Assembly: GCA_035949255.1 (NCBI GenBank)
Contig: DASZIL010000151.1
Span: 1 to 64,000 of the forward strand
DNA: 64,000 bases
Direction: 5' to 3'
Source: GAS188 sp035949255
GTDB lineage: Bacteria; Pseudomonadota; Alphaproteobacteria; Rhizobiales; Beijerinckiaceae
A program made the translations under genes and the position numbers. Shown in pieces: positions 26,899 through 34,927 of this stretch (within the stretch, counting starts at the first letter, position 1; every line of letters starts with the position of its first letter). The notes under the pieces were generated by a model that was not told where the DNA came from, did not search any database, and saw only the letters and a list, made by a program, of their open reading frames with translations.

Positions 26899-27849
26899 TC
26901 ATGGGTCATGTGAGGTGCGGGCGAGCAAATCCTCGACTTCCTCTCGCCTTGGCGCGGACGCGGCGGAGCCTGGTTTCGTCACGCAAAGCGCGCCGCAAGC
27001 CGAAGCGAAGCGCGCGGCCTCCATGAGGTCCTTGCCTTCGCCGAGCGCGACCGCGAGCCCGGCGTTGAAACAGTCCCCTGCGGCGACCGTGCTGACGGGG
27101 GTGACCGCCAAGGGAGGGACGAAGCCCCCCGCTTCGCCGTTCTCCCCGGCTTTCGAGCGCGACACGAAGGCGCCGCGCGCACCCAAGGTCACGATCGCCG
27201 CGCGCACTCCCCTCGCGACGAGCTCGCGCGCGGCGCGACCTGCCTCCTCAACCGTGCCCGGCCGAAAGCCGAGAAGCGCCTCCGCTTCGGTTTCATTCGG
27301 CGTGATGACATCGATGAGCGGGTAAAGCGCGTCCGGCAAAGGCCCCGACGGAGCCGGCGCCGGATCGAGGACCACGATCACGCCGCGCTCTCGTGCCGCG
27401 CGCGCCGCCTCGAGGCAGGCCGCGACCGGTATCTCGAGCTGGAGCATCAGGACCTTGGCGCGCTCGAGCGCCCGCAGCCCCTCGCGCAGCTCCTGTGCGC
27501 CAAGGCGCATATTGGCGCCCGGGATGACCGTAATGGCGTTTCGCCCCTGCGCATCGACGCCGATGATGGCAAGCCCGGTCGCGTGCTCCGCGTCTCTTGT
27601 GGAGTGGCGTGTGGAGACGCCGAATTCGGCGAGGCGCCGCAAGGCGCGCTCACCGAAGGCGTCGTCGCCAATCCGCCCCACGAATTCCACCTTGGCGCCC
27701 AGACGGGACGCGGCCGCGGCCTGATTCGCTCCCTTGCCGCCGAGCTCCATCGCATAGCTCTCGCCCATCACGGTTTCACCGATGCGCGGCAGCGCCTCGC
27801 CATAGCTCGTGATGTCCGTATTGATGCTGCCAACCACCAGCACGCTCAT
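26899..27849 (-). CDS. rbsK: Ribokinase (PfkB family)
   Basis: 316 residues of the PfkB sugar kinase family. The N-terminal GSINTDITSYGEALPRIGET, the ELGGKGANQAAAASRLG substrate motif (about 36-52) and the C-terminal anion-hole motif AAGDCFNAG with its catalytic aspartate fit ribokinase, which phosphorylates ribose to ribose 5-phosphate. The usual GDTFNGA appears here as GDCFNAG. It is divergent from the branched-chain-type ABC importer gene 252 bp away, so the importer may carry a ribose-containing compound such as a nucleoside; that is conjecture. Confidence 0.87.
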   Translation of the reverse strand: MSVLVVGSINTDITSYGEALPRIGETVMGESYAMELGGKGANQAAAASRLGAKVEFVGRIGDDAFGERALRRLAEFGVSTRHSTRDAEHATGLAIIGVDAQGRNAITVIPGANMRLGAQELREGLRALERAKVLMLQLEIPVAACLEAARAARERGVIVVLDPAPAPSGPLPDALYPLIDVITPNETEAEALLGFRPGTVEEAGRAARELVARGVRAAIVTLGARGAFVSRSKAGENGEAGGFVPPLAVTPVSTVAAGDCFNAGLAVALGEGKDLMEAARFASACGALCVTKPGSAASAPRREEVEDLLARTSHDP

Positions 27850-28101
27850 TTAAGGGCTCCGGGATCTCATGGGGCCTATTTTTGCGCCCCTCGGACGCGA
27901 TCAAATTACCGTGTGTTCCGGCAGGATAGGCGCGATCTTATTCCAAAGGACGAGGAATCTTGACGAAATTCGATCTTGCCGTCCGGGTTGAACGCACTAC
28001 AGTCTCGGCTGAGAAGGCGCTCGCAGCCTAAGCGAATGCCCCGAGCCTTTCGCTCGCGGACATTCTCTTGGCGGCATCGAAAATAATTCCGGGAGGAAGC
28101 G

Positions 28102-29364
28102 ATGAAGCATACCGATTGGCGCGTCTTTCGCGCACACCTGATGAAAGCCACGCTCTTTTTGGGCGCGGCTGTTCTCGCCTCTGCGGTCGGTTCGGCCGCG
28201 CAGGCGCAAAGCAAGGACCCGATCCGCATCGGCGTGATCTCGGAGGCGCAATCGGTCGCGGGCTCGTCGATTCCGCTCGGCGCGCAGCTCGCCGCCGACG
28301 AGATCAACGCGGCCGGCGGCGTCGACGGACGCAAGATCGAGATCGTCTCTTACGACAACCATTCTTCCTCGGCCGAATCGGTGCGCGCCTTCCAGCGCGC
28401 CGTGAACGAGGATCACGTGAACGCGGTGATCGCGAGCTACATCAGCGAGGTCGTGCTGGCGCTCGAGCCGTGGGCGGCACGCCTGAAGACCGTGATGATC
28501 ACGCCCGGTGCGGCTTCCGACGTCATCACCCAGAATATCGCGAAGGATTACGAGCACAATAAATACACCTTCCACGGCTACCTCACCTCGACCGCCATCG
28601 CCCAATCTGTGTGCGACGCCGCCAAGGATCTTCTCGTCAAGGATCTGAAGATGAAAACGGCGGTGATCATGAGCGAGGACGCGGCGTGGACGACGCCGCT
28701 CGACGTGAGCTACGAAAAATGCCTCCCCGAGATCGGGATGAAAGTGCTCGATCACATCCGCTTTTCTCCTGACACGACCGATTTCACCCCGATCTTCAAC
28801 AAGATCGAGGGGGAGAAGCCCGATGTCATGATCACGGGCATCTCGCATGTCGGCACCCAGCCGACGGTGCAATGGAAGAGCCAGCAGGTGCCGATCGCGA
28901 TGCTCGGCGTCTCTTCGCAAGCGACGAACTCGACCTTCTGGAAGGACACGAACGGCGCGACCGAAGGCGTGCTCTTCAACGCGGTCTCCGGCCCCGATGT
29001 CGCGGTGACGCCCAAGACCTTGCCTTTCGTGAGCGCCTTCCAGAAGCGCTTCGGCAATTTCCCGTCCTATTGCGGCTACACCGCCTATGACGAGGTCTAT
29101 TATCTCGCCGACGCCATTCATCGGGCCGGCACGACGGATTCCGACAAGCTCGTCGACGCCTTGGAGAAGACGGATTGGGTCGGCACCATCGGGCGCATCC
29201 AGTTCCTCGGGAAGGACACCCCCTACCCCCACGCGCTGAAGGTGGGCGAGGGCACGATCACCGGATTGATGCTGCAATGGCAGGACGGCAAGCAGGTCAA
29301 TCTGTGGCCGCGTGAGGTTGCGAACGGGAAGTTGAAGTTCCCGCCCTTCATCAAGACCAACTGA
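28102..29364 (+). CDS. ABC importer substrate-binding protein, LivJ/LivK family
   Basis: 420 residues. A signal peptide (hydrophobic TLFLGAAVLASAVGSAAQAQ, cleavage near AQA) precedes a type I periplasmic binding domain beginning PIRIGVISEAQSVAGSSIP. The ATG has GGAGGAAGC in front. The mature protein, about 385 residues, is typical of the branched-chain amino-acid/amide/urea group. An intrinsic terminator follows, then livH. It is the binding component of the importer encoded from 28.1 to 34.7 kb. The ligand could be an amino acid, amide, nucleoside or aromatic acid. Confidence 0.88.
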   Translation: MKHTDWRVFRAHLMKATLFLGAAVLASAVGSAAQAQSKDPIRIGVISEAQSVAGSSIPLGAQLAADEINAAGGVDGRKIEIVSYDNHSSSAESVRAFQRAVNEDHVNAVIASYISEVVLALEPWAARLKTVMITPGAASDVITQNIAKDYEHNKYTFHGYLTSTAIAQSVCDAAKDLLVKDLKMKTAVIMSEDAAWTTPLDVSYEKCLPEIGMKVLDHIRFSPDTTDFTPIFNKIEGEKPDVMITGISHVGTQPTVQWKSQQVPIAMLGVSSQATNSTFWKDTNGATEGVLFNAVSGPDVAVTPKTLPFVSAFQKRFGNFPSYCGYTAYDEVYYLADAIHRAGTTDSDKLVDALEKTDWVGTIGRIQFLGKDTPYPHALKVGEGTITGLMLQWQDGKQVNLWPREVANGKLKFPPFIKTN

Positions 29365-29378
29365 CCGACCCCATCGAG

Positions 29379-29410
29379 AAGGCCCCCGACCGACAGTTCG
29401 GGGGCCTTTC
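29379..29410 (+). terminator. Intrinsic terminator after the binding-protein gene
   Basis: GGCCCCCGA at 29381-29389 pairs perfectly with TCGGGGGCC at 29398-29406, followed by a short TTT. It lies between the binding-protein stop and livH, so it would lower permease expression relative to the binding protein, a common arrangement in ABC importer operons. Confidence 0.75.
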
Positions 29411-29457
29411 GCTTGTTTCGCCGAAACGGATTGCGAGCCACGCTCGGACCCTGATCA

Positions 29458-30333
29458 ATGCTCTTTTGGCAAATTCTCATCGACGGCTTCGCCATCAGCG
29501 CGCTTTACGCGCTCGGCGCCACCGGCTTCACCTTGATATTCGGGGTGTCGGGCGTGCTCAACCTCTCCCATGGTGCGCTCATGGTCGCGGCCGTTGTCGC
29601 CGCCTGGGTCGCTGGCGGCGACCTCGGCGTCGGCAGCTATCTCGGCGCGAGCATCGGCGTGCTCGTCGGGCTCGCCTTGACCATGCTTACCTATTTCGTG
29701 GTGGTGCGCCCGCTCCAGCAATCGCGCAAGATCCGAGAGCAGGAAAAGGAGATCTTCATTCTCACGGCGACCTTGCTCTGGGGCATCATGATCCAGGAGC
29801 TCATCGCCTATCTCTACACCAACAACGCCAAGACGGTGCTGCCGATCGTCGAGGGCGTGGTGATGATCGTGGGCGTGCGCACGCCGGCGAATGAAATCTT
29901 CACCGCCGTGATCTGCTGGCTGGTGATCGGGCTGTTGTGGCTCCTCGTCAATCGCACGCGGGCCGGCAAGGCGGTGCTCGCCGCGTCGATGAACGCGCGC
30001 GGCGTCACGCTGCTCGGCATCGAGCTTTCCTACGTCTATATCGCCGTGTGGGCGATCTACGGCGTGCTCGTCGGCATCGCTGGCGTGCTGCTCGGCATGT
30101 TCCTCGGCGTTTCCTCCTATAGCGTCGGGCCGCTGACGGCGAGTGCCTTTTCGATCGTCGTCCTTGGCGGCCTCGGCAGCGTCTCGGGCTCCCTTATCGC
30201 CGCCTATGTGGTCGGCTATCTCGAGACGATGACCGCCTATCTCGTCTCGCCCGCTTATCGGACGATCCCGGCGCTTCTACTCCTCGTCTTCGTCATGTAT
30301 GTGCGCCCCCGCGGCCTCCTCGGACGGCGCTAG
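29458..30333 (+). CDS. livH: Branched-chain-type ABC importer permease LivH
   Basis: 291 residues, eight or so membrane segments. The opening FWQILIDGFAISALYALGAT and the FGVSGVLNLSHGALM motif are diagnostic of LivH. The C-terminal RPRGLLGRR is also typical. It pairs with LivM, which is encoded nearly 2 kb away because a phosphoesterase gene on the opposite strand lies between them. Confidence 0.9.
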   Translation: MLFWQILIDGFAISALYALGATGFTLIFGVSGVLNLSHGALMVAAVVAAWVAGGDLGVGSYLGASIGVLVGLALTMLTYFVVVRPLQQSRKIREQEKEIFILTATLLWGIMIQELIAYLYTNNAKTVLPIVEGVVMIVGVRTPANEIFTAVICWLVIGLLWLLVNRTRAGKAVLAASMNARGVTLLGIELSYVYIAVWAIYGVLVGIAGVLLGMFLGVSSYSVGPLTASAFSIVVLGGLGSVSGSLIAAYVVGYLETMTAYLVSPAYRTIPALLLLVFVMYVRPRGLLGRR

Positions 30334-30464
30334 GCTTCATGCGCAGCCGCTTCCGCAAGGCTCAAACCAAGGCGGCGCTCTCGTGTCGAGTGTCCGCAAG
30401 CGGGCCTCGCGCTTGCCGAAGCCGTCGACTTGCGATCGGCCGATCCCTGCCCGCGACAGCGAGC

Positions 30465-32189
30465 TCACGACTTATCGCGCGCCTCACCCCCGGTGATCTC
30501 GACGACGAGATTGTCGTTGTGAACGCGGCCGTATTCATCGATCGCGCGCACCTTCAAACAATGGGTTCCAGTTCCGAGATCGGCCGGCAACCGCGCCACG
30601 AAAATATGCGAGCAAGGCTCGGCCTTCACCCAGGGTTTTTTCGTCGCCTGGTTGCGCGCGTAAACCTCCTCGACGAAGGGATCGGGGCGCACATCGCGGG
30701 TCATCGAGATGGCCGACCCGTTGCCGATTCGGTACTCGACCGTCGAGCGCGGGCCGCCGTCGAAAAGGTTCACCACGACCTCGGTCGCGTAGACATTCTC
30801 TTGCGCGATCGGCGAACCGAGCAACTGGCCCATGCGAAAATCGCGATAGACCTCCTTTCGGTCGCGATGGAATCCGCTATCGAGCACGATGCGCATCTGG
30901 CGAGAGCTCGGCTCGTTCGCAGCTTGGAACCGCGTCGTGTAGCGGTTGCCCTCGACGCTCAGGATGTGGAAACCGTTCGGCGTGCCGTCGCGGCTGTCGG
31001 CAACCGCAATGCCGCGATGATCATAAGGGCCGCTCCACCAGGAGCCGCAAACGGCGGTCATGACGTGATGGTGATGTGGGGCTCCCCCGGCGAAGCCGTC
31101 CCCGGCCCCGAAATAATGATGCTCGGTCGTATTCGTGTGGCCGGAGAGCGAAACCGTGTTCGGGCGTCCCGACAACAGCTCGAGGAGCGCGGCCGTGTTC
31201 ACCGTCGAGATCACCGGATCCTTCGGGCCGAGATGGGTGCGCAGCGGAATATGCATGCACACGACGAGGAGCTTGTCGGTCGGCACCTCTTTCAAGAGAT
31301 TGCCGATGAAGCTGAGCTGCCTCTCGTCGAAGCGTCCTTCGTATTTGCCGCCCTCTTTGGGATTTGCGGGGTCCCCGCCGAGGTAATCGACGTTGTCGAG
31401 CATCAGGAAGACCGCCCCGCCGTATTCGAAGGCGTAGTAGTTGGGTCCGAAGATCCGCTTGAAGGTTTCGCGAGAGAGAGAGCGGTCTCGCGCCTCGAAG
31501 TTGAGGTCGTGATTGCCCCCGATGCTGTACCACGGAAGGCCGATCTGGCCGATGATGCGGTTATAGCGGCCGTAAAGGGAGAGATCATCGAACATCAGAT
31601 CGCCCGTGGTGATGCCGAAGGCAGCCTTCATGCCGACGACGCCGTTGACGATGGCGTCACGGATGAAGCTCACCTCCACATCGCTTTCGGGCTGCGGATC
31701 GGCGAACATGATGACATCGAAGCTCGAGGCTTCCTCGGATTTCCTCAAAGGGAAATCGACCGATGCCGGAAGCGGACCCGTCGGGTCGATGCCGCGAAAA
31801 TGCAGATTGAGCTCGGCGGGCGAGCCCTTCGGCTGATGGATGTAGAAGAAGCGTGGCAGATTGTTCTCATCGACGGGCACCGCATAACCCGTTGGCTTGA
31901 TCACGAAGACCACCATGCCCTCTTCGATCGGCAAGGCGAAACGGCCTTCCCCGTCGGTCTTGGCGATCTCTCGTCCGTTCGAGACGAGCACGCCAGCGAT
32001 CCCCGGGTCGCCCGGCTGCCTGTGGCCGGCGTGCGAACGGTCCTCGAAGACGATACCCGTCACCATCTCGCCGTTCGCCGCAACGCTTGGGGCTCCAGGC
32101 CACGTCGCCGCGGCAAGCGCGAGCGCTGTCGCTCCCGTGCCCTTCACAACCTCGCGACGCGAGACGCCAAGCTCGTTCTTGTCGGTCAT
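30465..32189 (-). CDS. Tat-exported calcineurin-like metallophosphoesterase
   Basis: 574 residues from the ATG at 32189, which has an AAGGAGAG site; the longer open frame upstream runs antisense through livM and is not coding. A twin-arginine signal (SRREVVKG, about 10-17) precedes an N-terminal carboxypeptidase-regulatory-like beta domain (about 40-130). The catalytic domain shows FADPQPES, TTGDLMFDD, GNHDLNFEARD, CMHIPLR and SGHTNTTEHHYFG, the metal-binding series of calcineurin-like phosphoesterases; the usual first DxH appears as DPQ. A C-terminal beta domain follows. It is periplasmic and could release phosphate from organic esters. It lies inside the liv operon on the opposite strand. 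Confidence 0.85.
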   Translation of the reverse strand: MTDKNELGVSRREVVKGTGATALALAAATWPGAPSVAANGEMVTGIVFEDRSHAGHRQPGDPGIAGVLVSNGREIAKTDGEGRFALPIEEGMVVFVIKPTGYAVPVDENNLPRFFYIHQPKGSPAELNLHFRGIDPTGPLPASVDFPLRKSEEASSFDVIMFADPQPESDVEVSFIRDAIVNGVVGMKAAFGITTGDLMFDDLSLYGRYNRIIGQIGLPWYSIGGNHDLNFEARDRSLSRETFKRIFGPNYYAFEYGGAVFLMLDNVDYLGGDPANPKEGGKYEGRFDERQLSFIGNLLKEVPTDKLLVVCMHIPLRTHLGPKDPVISTVNTAALLELLSGRPNTVSLSGHTNTTEHHYFGAGDGFAGGAPHHHHVMTAVCGSWWSGPYDHRGIAVADSRDGTPNGFHILSVEGNRYTTRFQAANEPSSRQMRIVLDSGFHRDRKEVYRDFRMGQLLGSPIAQENVYATEVVVNLFDGGPRSTVEYRIGNGSAISMTRDVRPDPFVEEVYARNQATKKPWVKAEPCSHIFVARLPADLGTGTHCLKVRAIDEYGRVHNDNLVVEITGGEARDKS

Positions 32190-32282
32190 GCTTCTCTCCT
32201 TCCGCTCCCCGGCCCCGCGGATGCGAGCGATCTCTATGCGACTTCTACCAAAGGTCGATGACATGAAGAGAGGTACCTCCTC

Positions 32283-33230
32283 GTGAAACCGGCAGCCACC
32301 CTTGCGGCGCGCGTCCTGTCGTCGCGCACCTTGTGGATCAGCCTCATCGTGGTCGCGCTCGCCTCGACGCTGCCGCTCTATGTGTCCGGATACATCCTCG
32401 GCCTTTTGACCATCGCCTATTATTTCGGCGTGTTCTCGATGGCCTGGGATCTCCTCTTCGGCTTCGCCAATGAGGTGAATTTCGGCCCGACCTTCCTGAT
32501 CGGCCTTGGCGCCTATACGGCCGGCATTCTCGACAATCTCTACCAGCCGCCGATCTTCATCTGCCTCATCGCCGGCGCGATCGCCGCCGTCACGGGAGGC
32601 ATCGTGCTGGCGCTGCCGGCCTTGCGGGTGCGCGGCCCGTATTTCGGCCTCACCACTCTCGTCGCCGTGCTCATGCTGCAGAACTTCGTGGTCGTCGCGG
32701 CGGGCCTGACGGGCGGCGAGATCGGCCTCACCGTGCCCGACGTGATCTCGACCGACGACAAGGTGAATTACTGGATCGCGCTCGGCTTCATGACGGTGAG
32801 CGGGCTCATCCTTTACGGGCTCGCACGCTCGCCCGTCGGCCTCATCCTGCAGGCGAGCGGCCAGGACGCCGTGCAGGCCGGCGCTCTCGGCTTCAACGTC
32901 ACGAAACACAAGCTCGCCGCCTTCATCATCAGCGCCTTCTTCTCGGGCCTCGCCGGCGCCTTGCTCGTCTTCTACCTCGGGGCTGCTTCCGTCGGCACGT
33001 TCATCGACGTGACGGTCGGCGTGCAGGTGATCATCGGCGCGGTGCTCGGCGGCAGACGCACGATAATCGGCGCGGTACTCGGTGCCGTATTCCTGATCGG
33101 AGCCAATGAGGCGCTGCGCCCGCTCGGTGATCTTTCGACCTTCATCGTCTCCGCGATGGCGCTCGTCGTCGTTTTGTTGTTCCCGAGCGGCCTTCTCGGA
33201 CTTTTAACGCGCACCAAGGAAGCCGTATGA
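32283..33230 (+). CDS. livM: Branched-chain-type ABC importer permease LivM
   Basis: 315 residues from a GTG start 93 bp upstream of the divergent phosphoesterase ATG. About nine membrane segments with the LivM hallmarks AWDLLFGFANEVNFGPTFLI and RVRGPYFGLTTLVAVLML. It ends with an ATGA overlap into the fused ATPase gene, so the two are coupled. Confidence 0.9.
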   Translation: MKPAATLAARVLSSRTLWISLIVVALASTLPLYVSGYILGLLTIAYYFGVFSMAWDLLFGFANEVNFGPTFLIGLGAYTAGILDNLYQPPIFICLIAGAIAAVTGGIVLALPALRVRGPYFGLTTLVAVLMLQNFVVVAAGLTGGEIGLTVPDVISTDDKVNYWIALGFMTVSGLILYGLARSPVGLILQASGQDAVQAGALGFNVTKHKLAAFIISAFFSGLAGALLVFYLGAASVGTFIDVTVGVQVIIGAVLGGRRTIIGAVLGAVFLIGANEALRPLGDLSTFIVSAMALVVVLLFPSGLLGLLTRTKEAV

Positions 33231-34705
33231 ACGCGTTGGCCAATAACGCCCACCTCGAGGTGACGGGCCTGACCAAGCGCTTCGGCGGCCTGGTCGCGGT
33301 CAAGGATATCGGCTTTTCCGTCAAGGGCGGGGAAATCCTCGGCCTCATCGGACCCAATGGTTCCGGCAAATCGACGGTGATGAAGCTGATCATGGGGATC
33401 GAGCGGCCCGACGCCGGCTCGGTGCGCATCAAGGGCGTCGAGGTGGCGGGCTGGCCCTCGCATCGGATCGCCCGCTTGGGCGCCGGCATGGTTTTCCAGC
33501 ATTCGCGCCCGCTGCATCGGCAAACCGTGCTCGAGAACATCACGCTCGCGCTCTTGCCCGACAAGCTCGGCCGCCTCTTCCCGGATCCGGAAAGCGAGGC
33601 GCGGGCGCGGGCGATCGCCGAACGCGTCGGCCTTGCCCATGTGCTCGACCGACGCCCCGCGACCTTGCCCTTCGCCGACCTTCGCAAGATGGAGATCGCC
33701 AAGGCCATCGCACGCGACCCGCAGGTCGTGCTCGTGGACGAGCCCTTCGCGGGGCTCACCTCGCGCGAGACCGCGGCATTCTCGCGACTCGTCACCGATC
33801 TGCGCGACGATGGACGCGCCGTGCTCCTCGTCGATCACAATGTGAAGAGCGTCGCCGCGCTCGTCGACCGCGTCTTCGCCATGTATGTGGGCGAGCGCAT
33901 CGCCGAGGGTAGCGCCGAGGAAGTGATGCGCGACGAGACCGTACGCCGCGTCTACCTCGGCGGCAGCATCGAGACCGCGGCTCGGCCGGAATCCTCCTTT
34001 CGCGACACCACCCCTTTCCTCGAGGTGGAAAACCTCAACGTCCTTTACGGGAAGGCGCAAGCGCTCGAGAACGTCTCGATCCATGTGCATCAGGGCGAAT
34101 TCGTCTCGGTCGTCGGCCTCAACGGGGCGGGAAAGACCACCTTGTTCAACGCCATCTCGGGTCTTCTTCCCTATTCGGGCGAGATCCGCCGCGAGGGCAA
34201 GGCGCTCGGCGGCTTCACCCCCGCGACGATCGCGCGCGGCGGCATCGTGCAGTGCCCGGAGGGCCGCGAGCTCTTCGCCGATATGACGGTGCGCGAGAAT
34301 CTCGATCTCGGCGGGCAGCATGCGGCACCCGAGGAGAGCAAGGAGCGCATGGAATGGCTCTTCGACCTCTTCCCGATCCTGGCGCAGCGGCAGGGCCAGA
34401 CGGCGGGCACGCTTTCAGGCGGAGAGCAGCAGATGCTCACCATCGCGCGCGCGCTGATGATGAAGCCGCAACTCCTTATCCTCGATGAGCCGACGCTCGG
34501 GCTCGCGCCGGTGATCCTCGAGCAATTGTCGAAGGCGCTCGAGCGCCTGCGCCAGACGACACCGATCACCGTGCTGCTCGGCGAGCAAAACGTCACCTTC
34601 GCCTTGCCGCATGCCGATCGGGTTTACGTGCTCGAGCACGCCCGCATCGTCTGGGAGGGCGATCCAAGCCGTTTCGCCGCCGAGGCGGGCACCGGATATT
34701 TGTGA
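33227..34705 (+). CDS. Fused LivG-LivF ATPase of the branched-chain-type importer
   Basis: 492 residues carrying two ABC ATPase domains on one chain, where most systems encode LivG and LivF separately. Domain 1 (about 8-245, LivG-like) has Walker A GPNGSGKST near 42 and Walker B VVLVDEPFAGLT, but its signature reads LPFADLRKMEIAKAI instead of LSGGQ. Domain 2 (about 262-492, LivF-like) has Walker A GLNGAGKTT near 296, canonical LSGGEQQ and LILDEPTLGLAP. So one of the two composite ATP sites depends on a degenerate signature. It overlaps livM by four bases. Confidence 0.88.
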   Translation: MNALANNAHLEVTGLTKRFGGLVAVKDIGFSVKGGEILGLIGPNGSGKSTVMKLIMGIERPDAGSVRIKGVEVAGWPSHRIARLGAGMVFQHSRPLHRQTVLENITLALLPDKLGRLFPDPESEARARAIAERVGLAHVLDRRPATLPFADLRKMEIAKAIARDPQVVLVDEPFAGLTSRETAAFSRLVTDLRDDGRAVLLVDHNVKSVAALVDRVFAMYVGERIAEGSAEEVMRDETVRRVYLGGSIETAARPESSFRDTTPFLEVENLNVLYGKAQALENVSIHVHQGEFVSVVGLNGAGKTTLFNAISGLLPYSGEIRREGKALGGFTPATIARGGIVQCPEGRELFADMTVRENLDLGGQHAAPEESKERMEWLFDLFPILAQRQGQTAGTLSGGEQQMLTIARALMMKPQLLILDEPTLGLAPVILEQLSKALERLRQTTPITVLLGEQNVTFALPHADRVYVLEHARIVWEGDPSRFAAEAGTGYL

Positions 34706-34927
34706 GGGCGCGCTGAAGGGCGGGCACCGGGTTCGGCGTGCTGCAAGGCCTTGGCGCCAAGCCGCTTCGGGGATCGCCTTCAGCGCGTTCACCCAATCTT
34801 GACTTGACGGTCTCGCGGGTTGGTGCCGTAAACCCGCCAGAAATATCAAGTTTCTGCACGGTTTGTGGTAAAATCCTAAGCCTGGGGAGTAACCTTACGC
34901 TCCCTCGCGTCGAAAAGCCTTCAAAGC

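Noticed and set aside
30339..32261. 640-codon plus-strand frame opposite the phosphoesterase
   Set aside because: The minus strand carries all the metallophosphoesterase motifs and a Tat signal; the plus-strand product is low-complexity shadow.
32190..32909. Long N-terminal extension of the phosphoesterase frame
   Set aside because: It runs antisense through livM and lacks similarity; the Shine-Dalgarno and Tat signal at 32189 fix the start.
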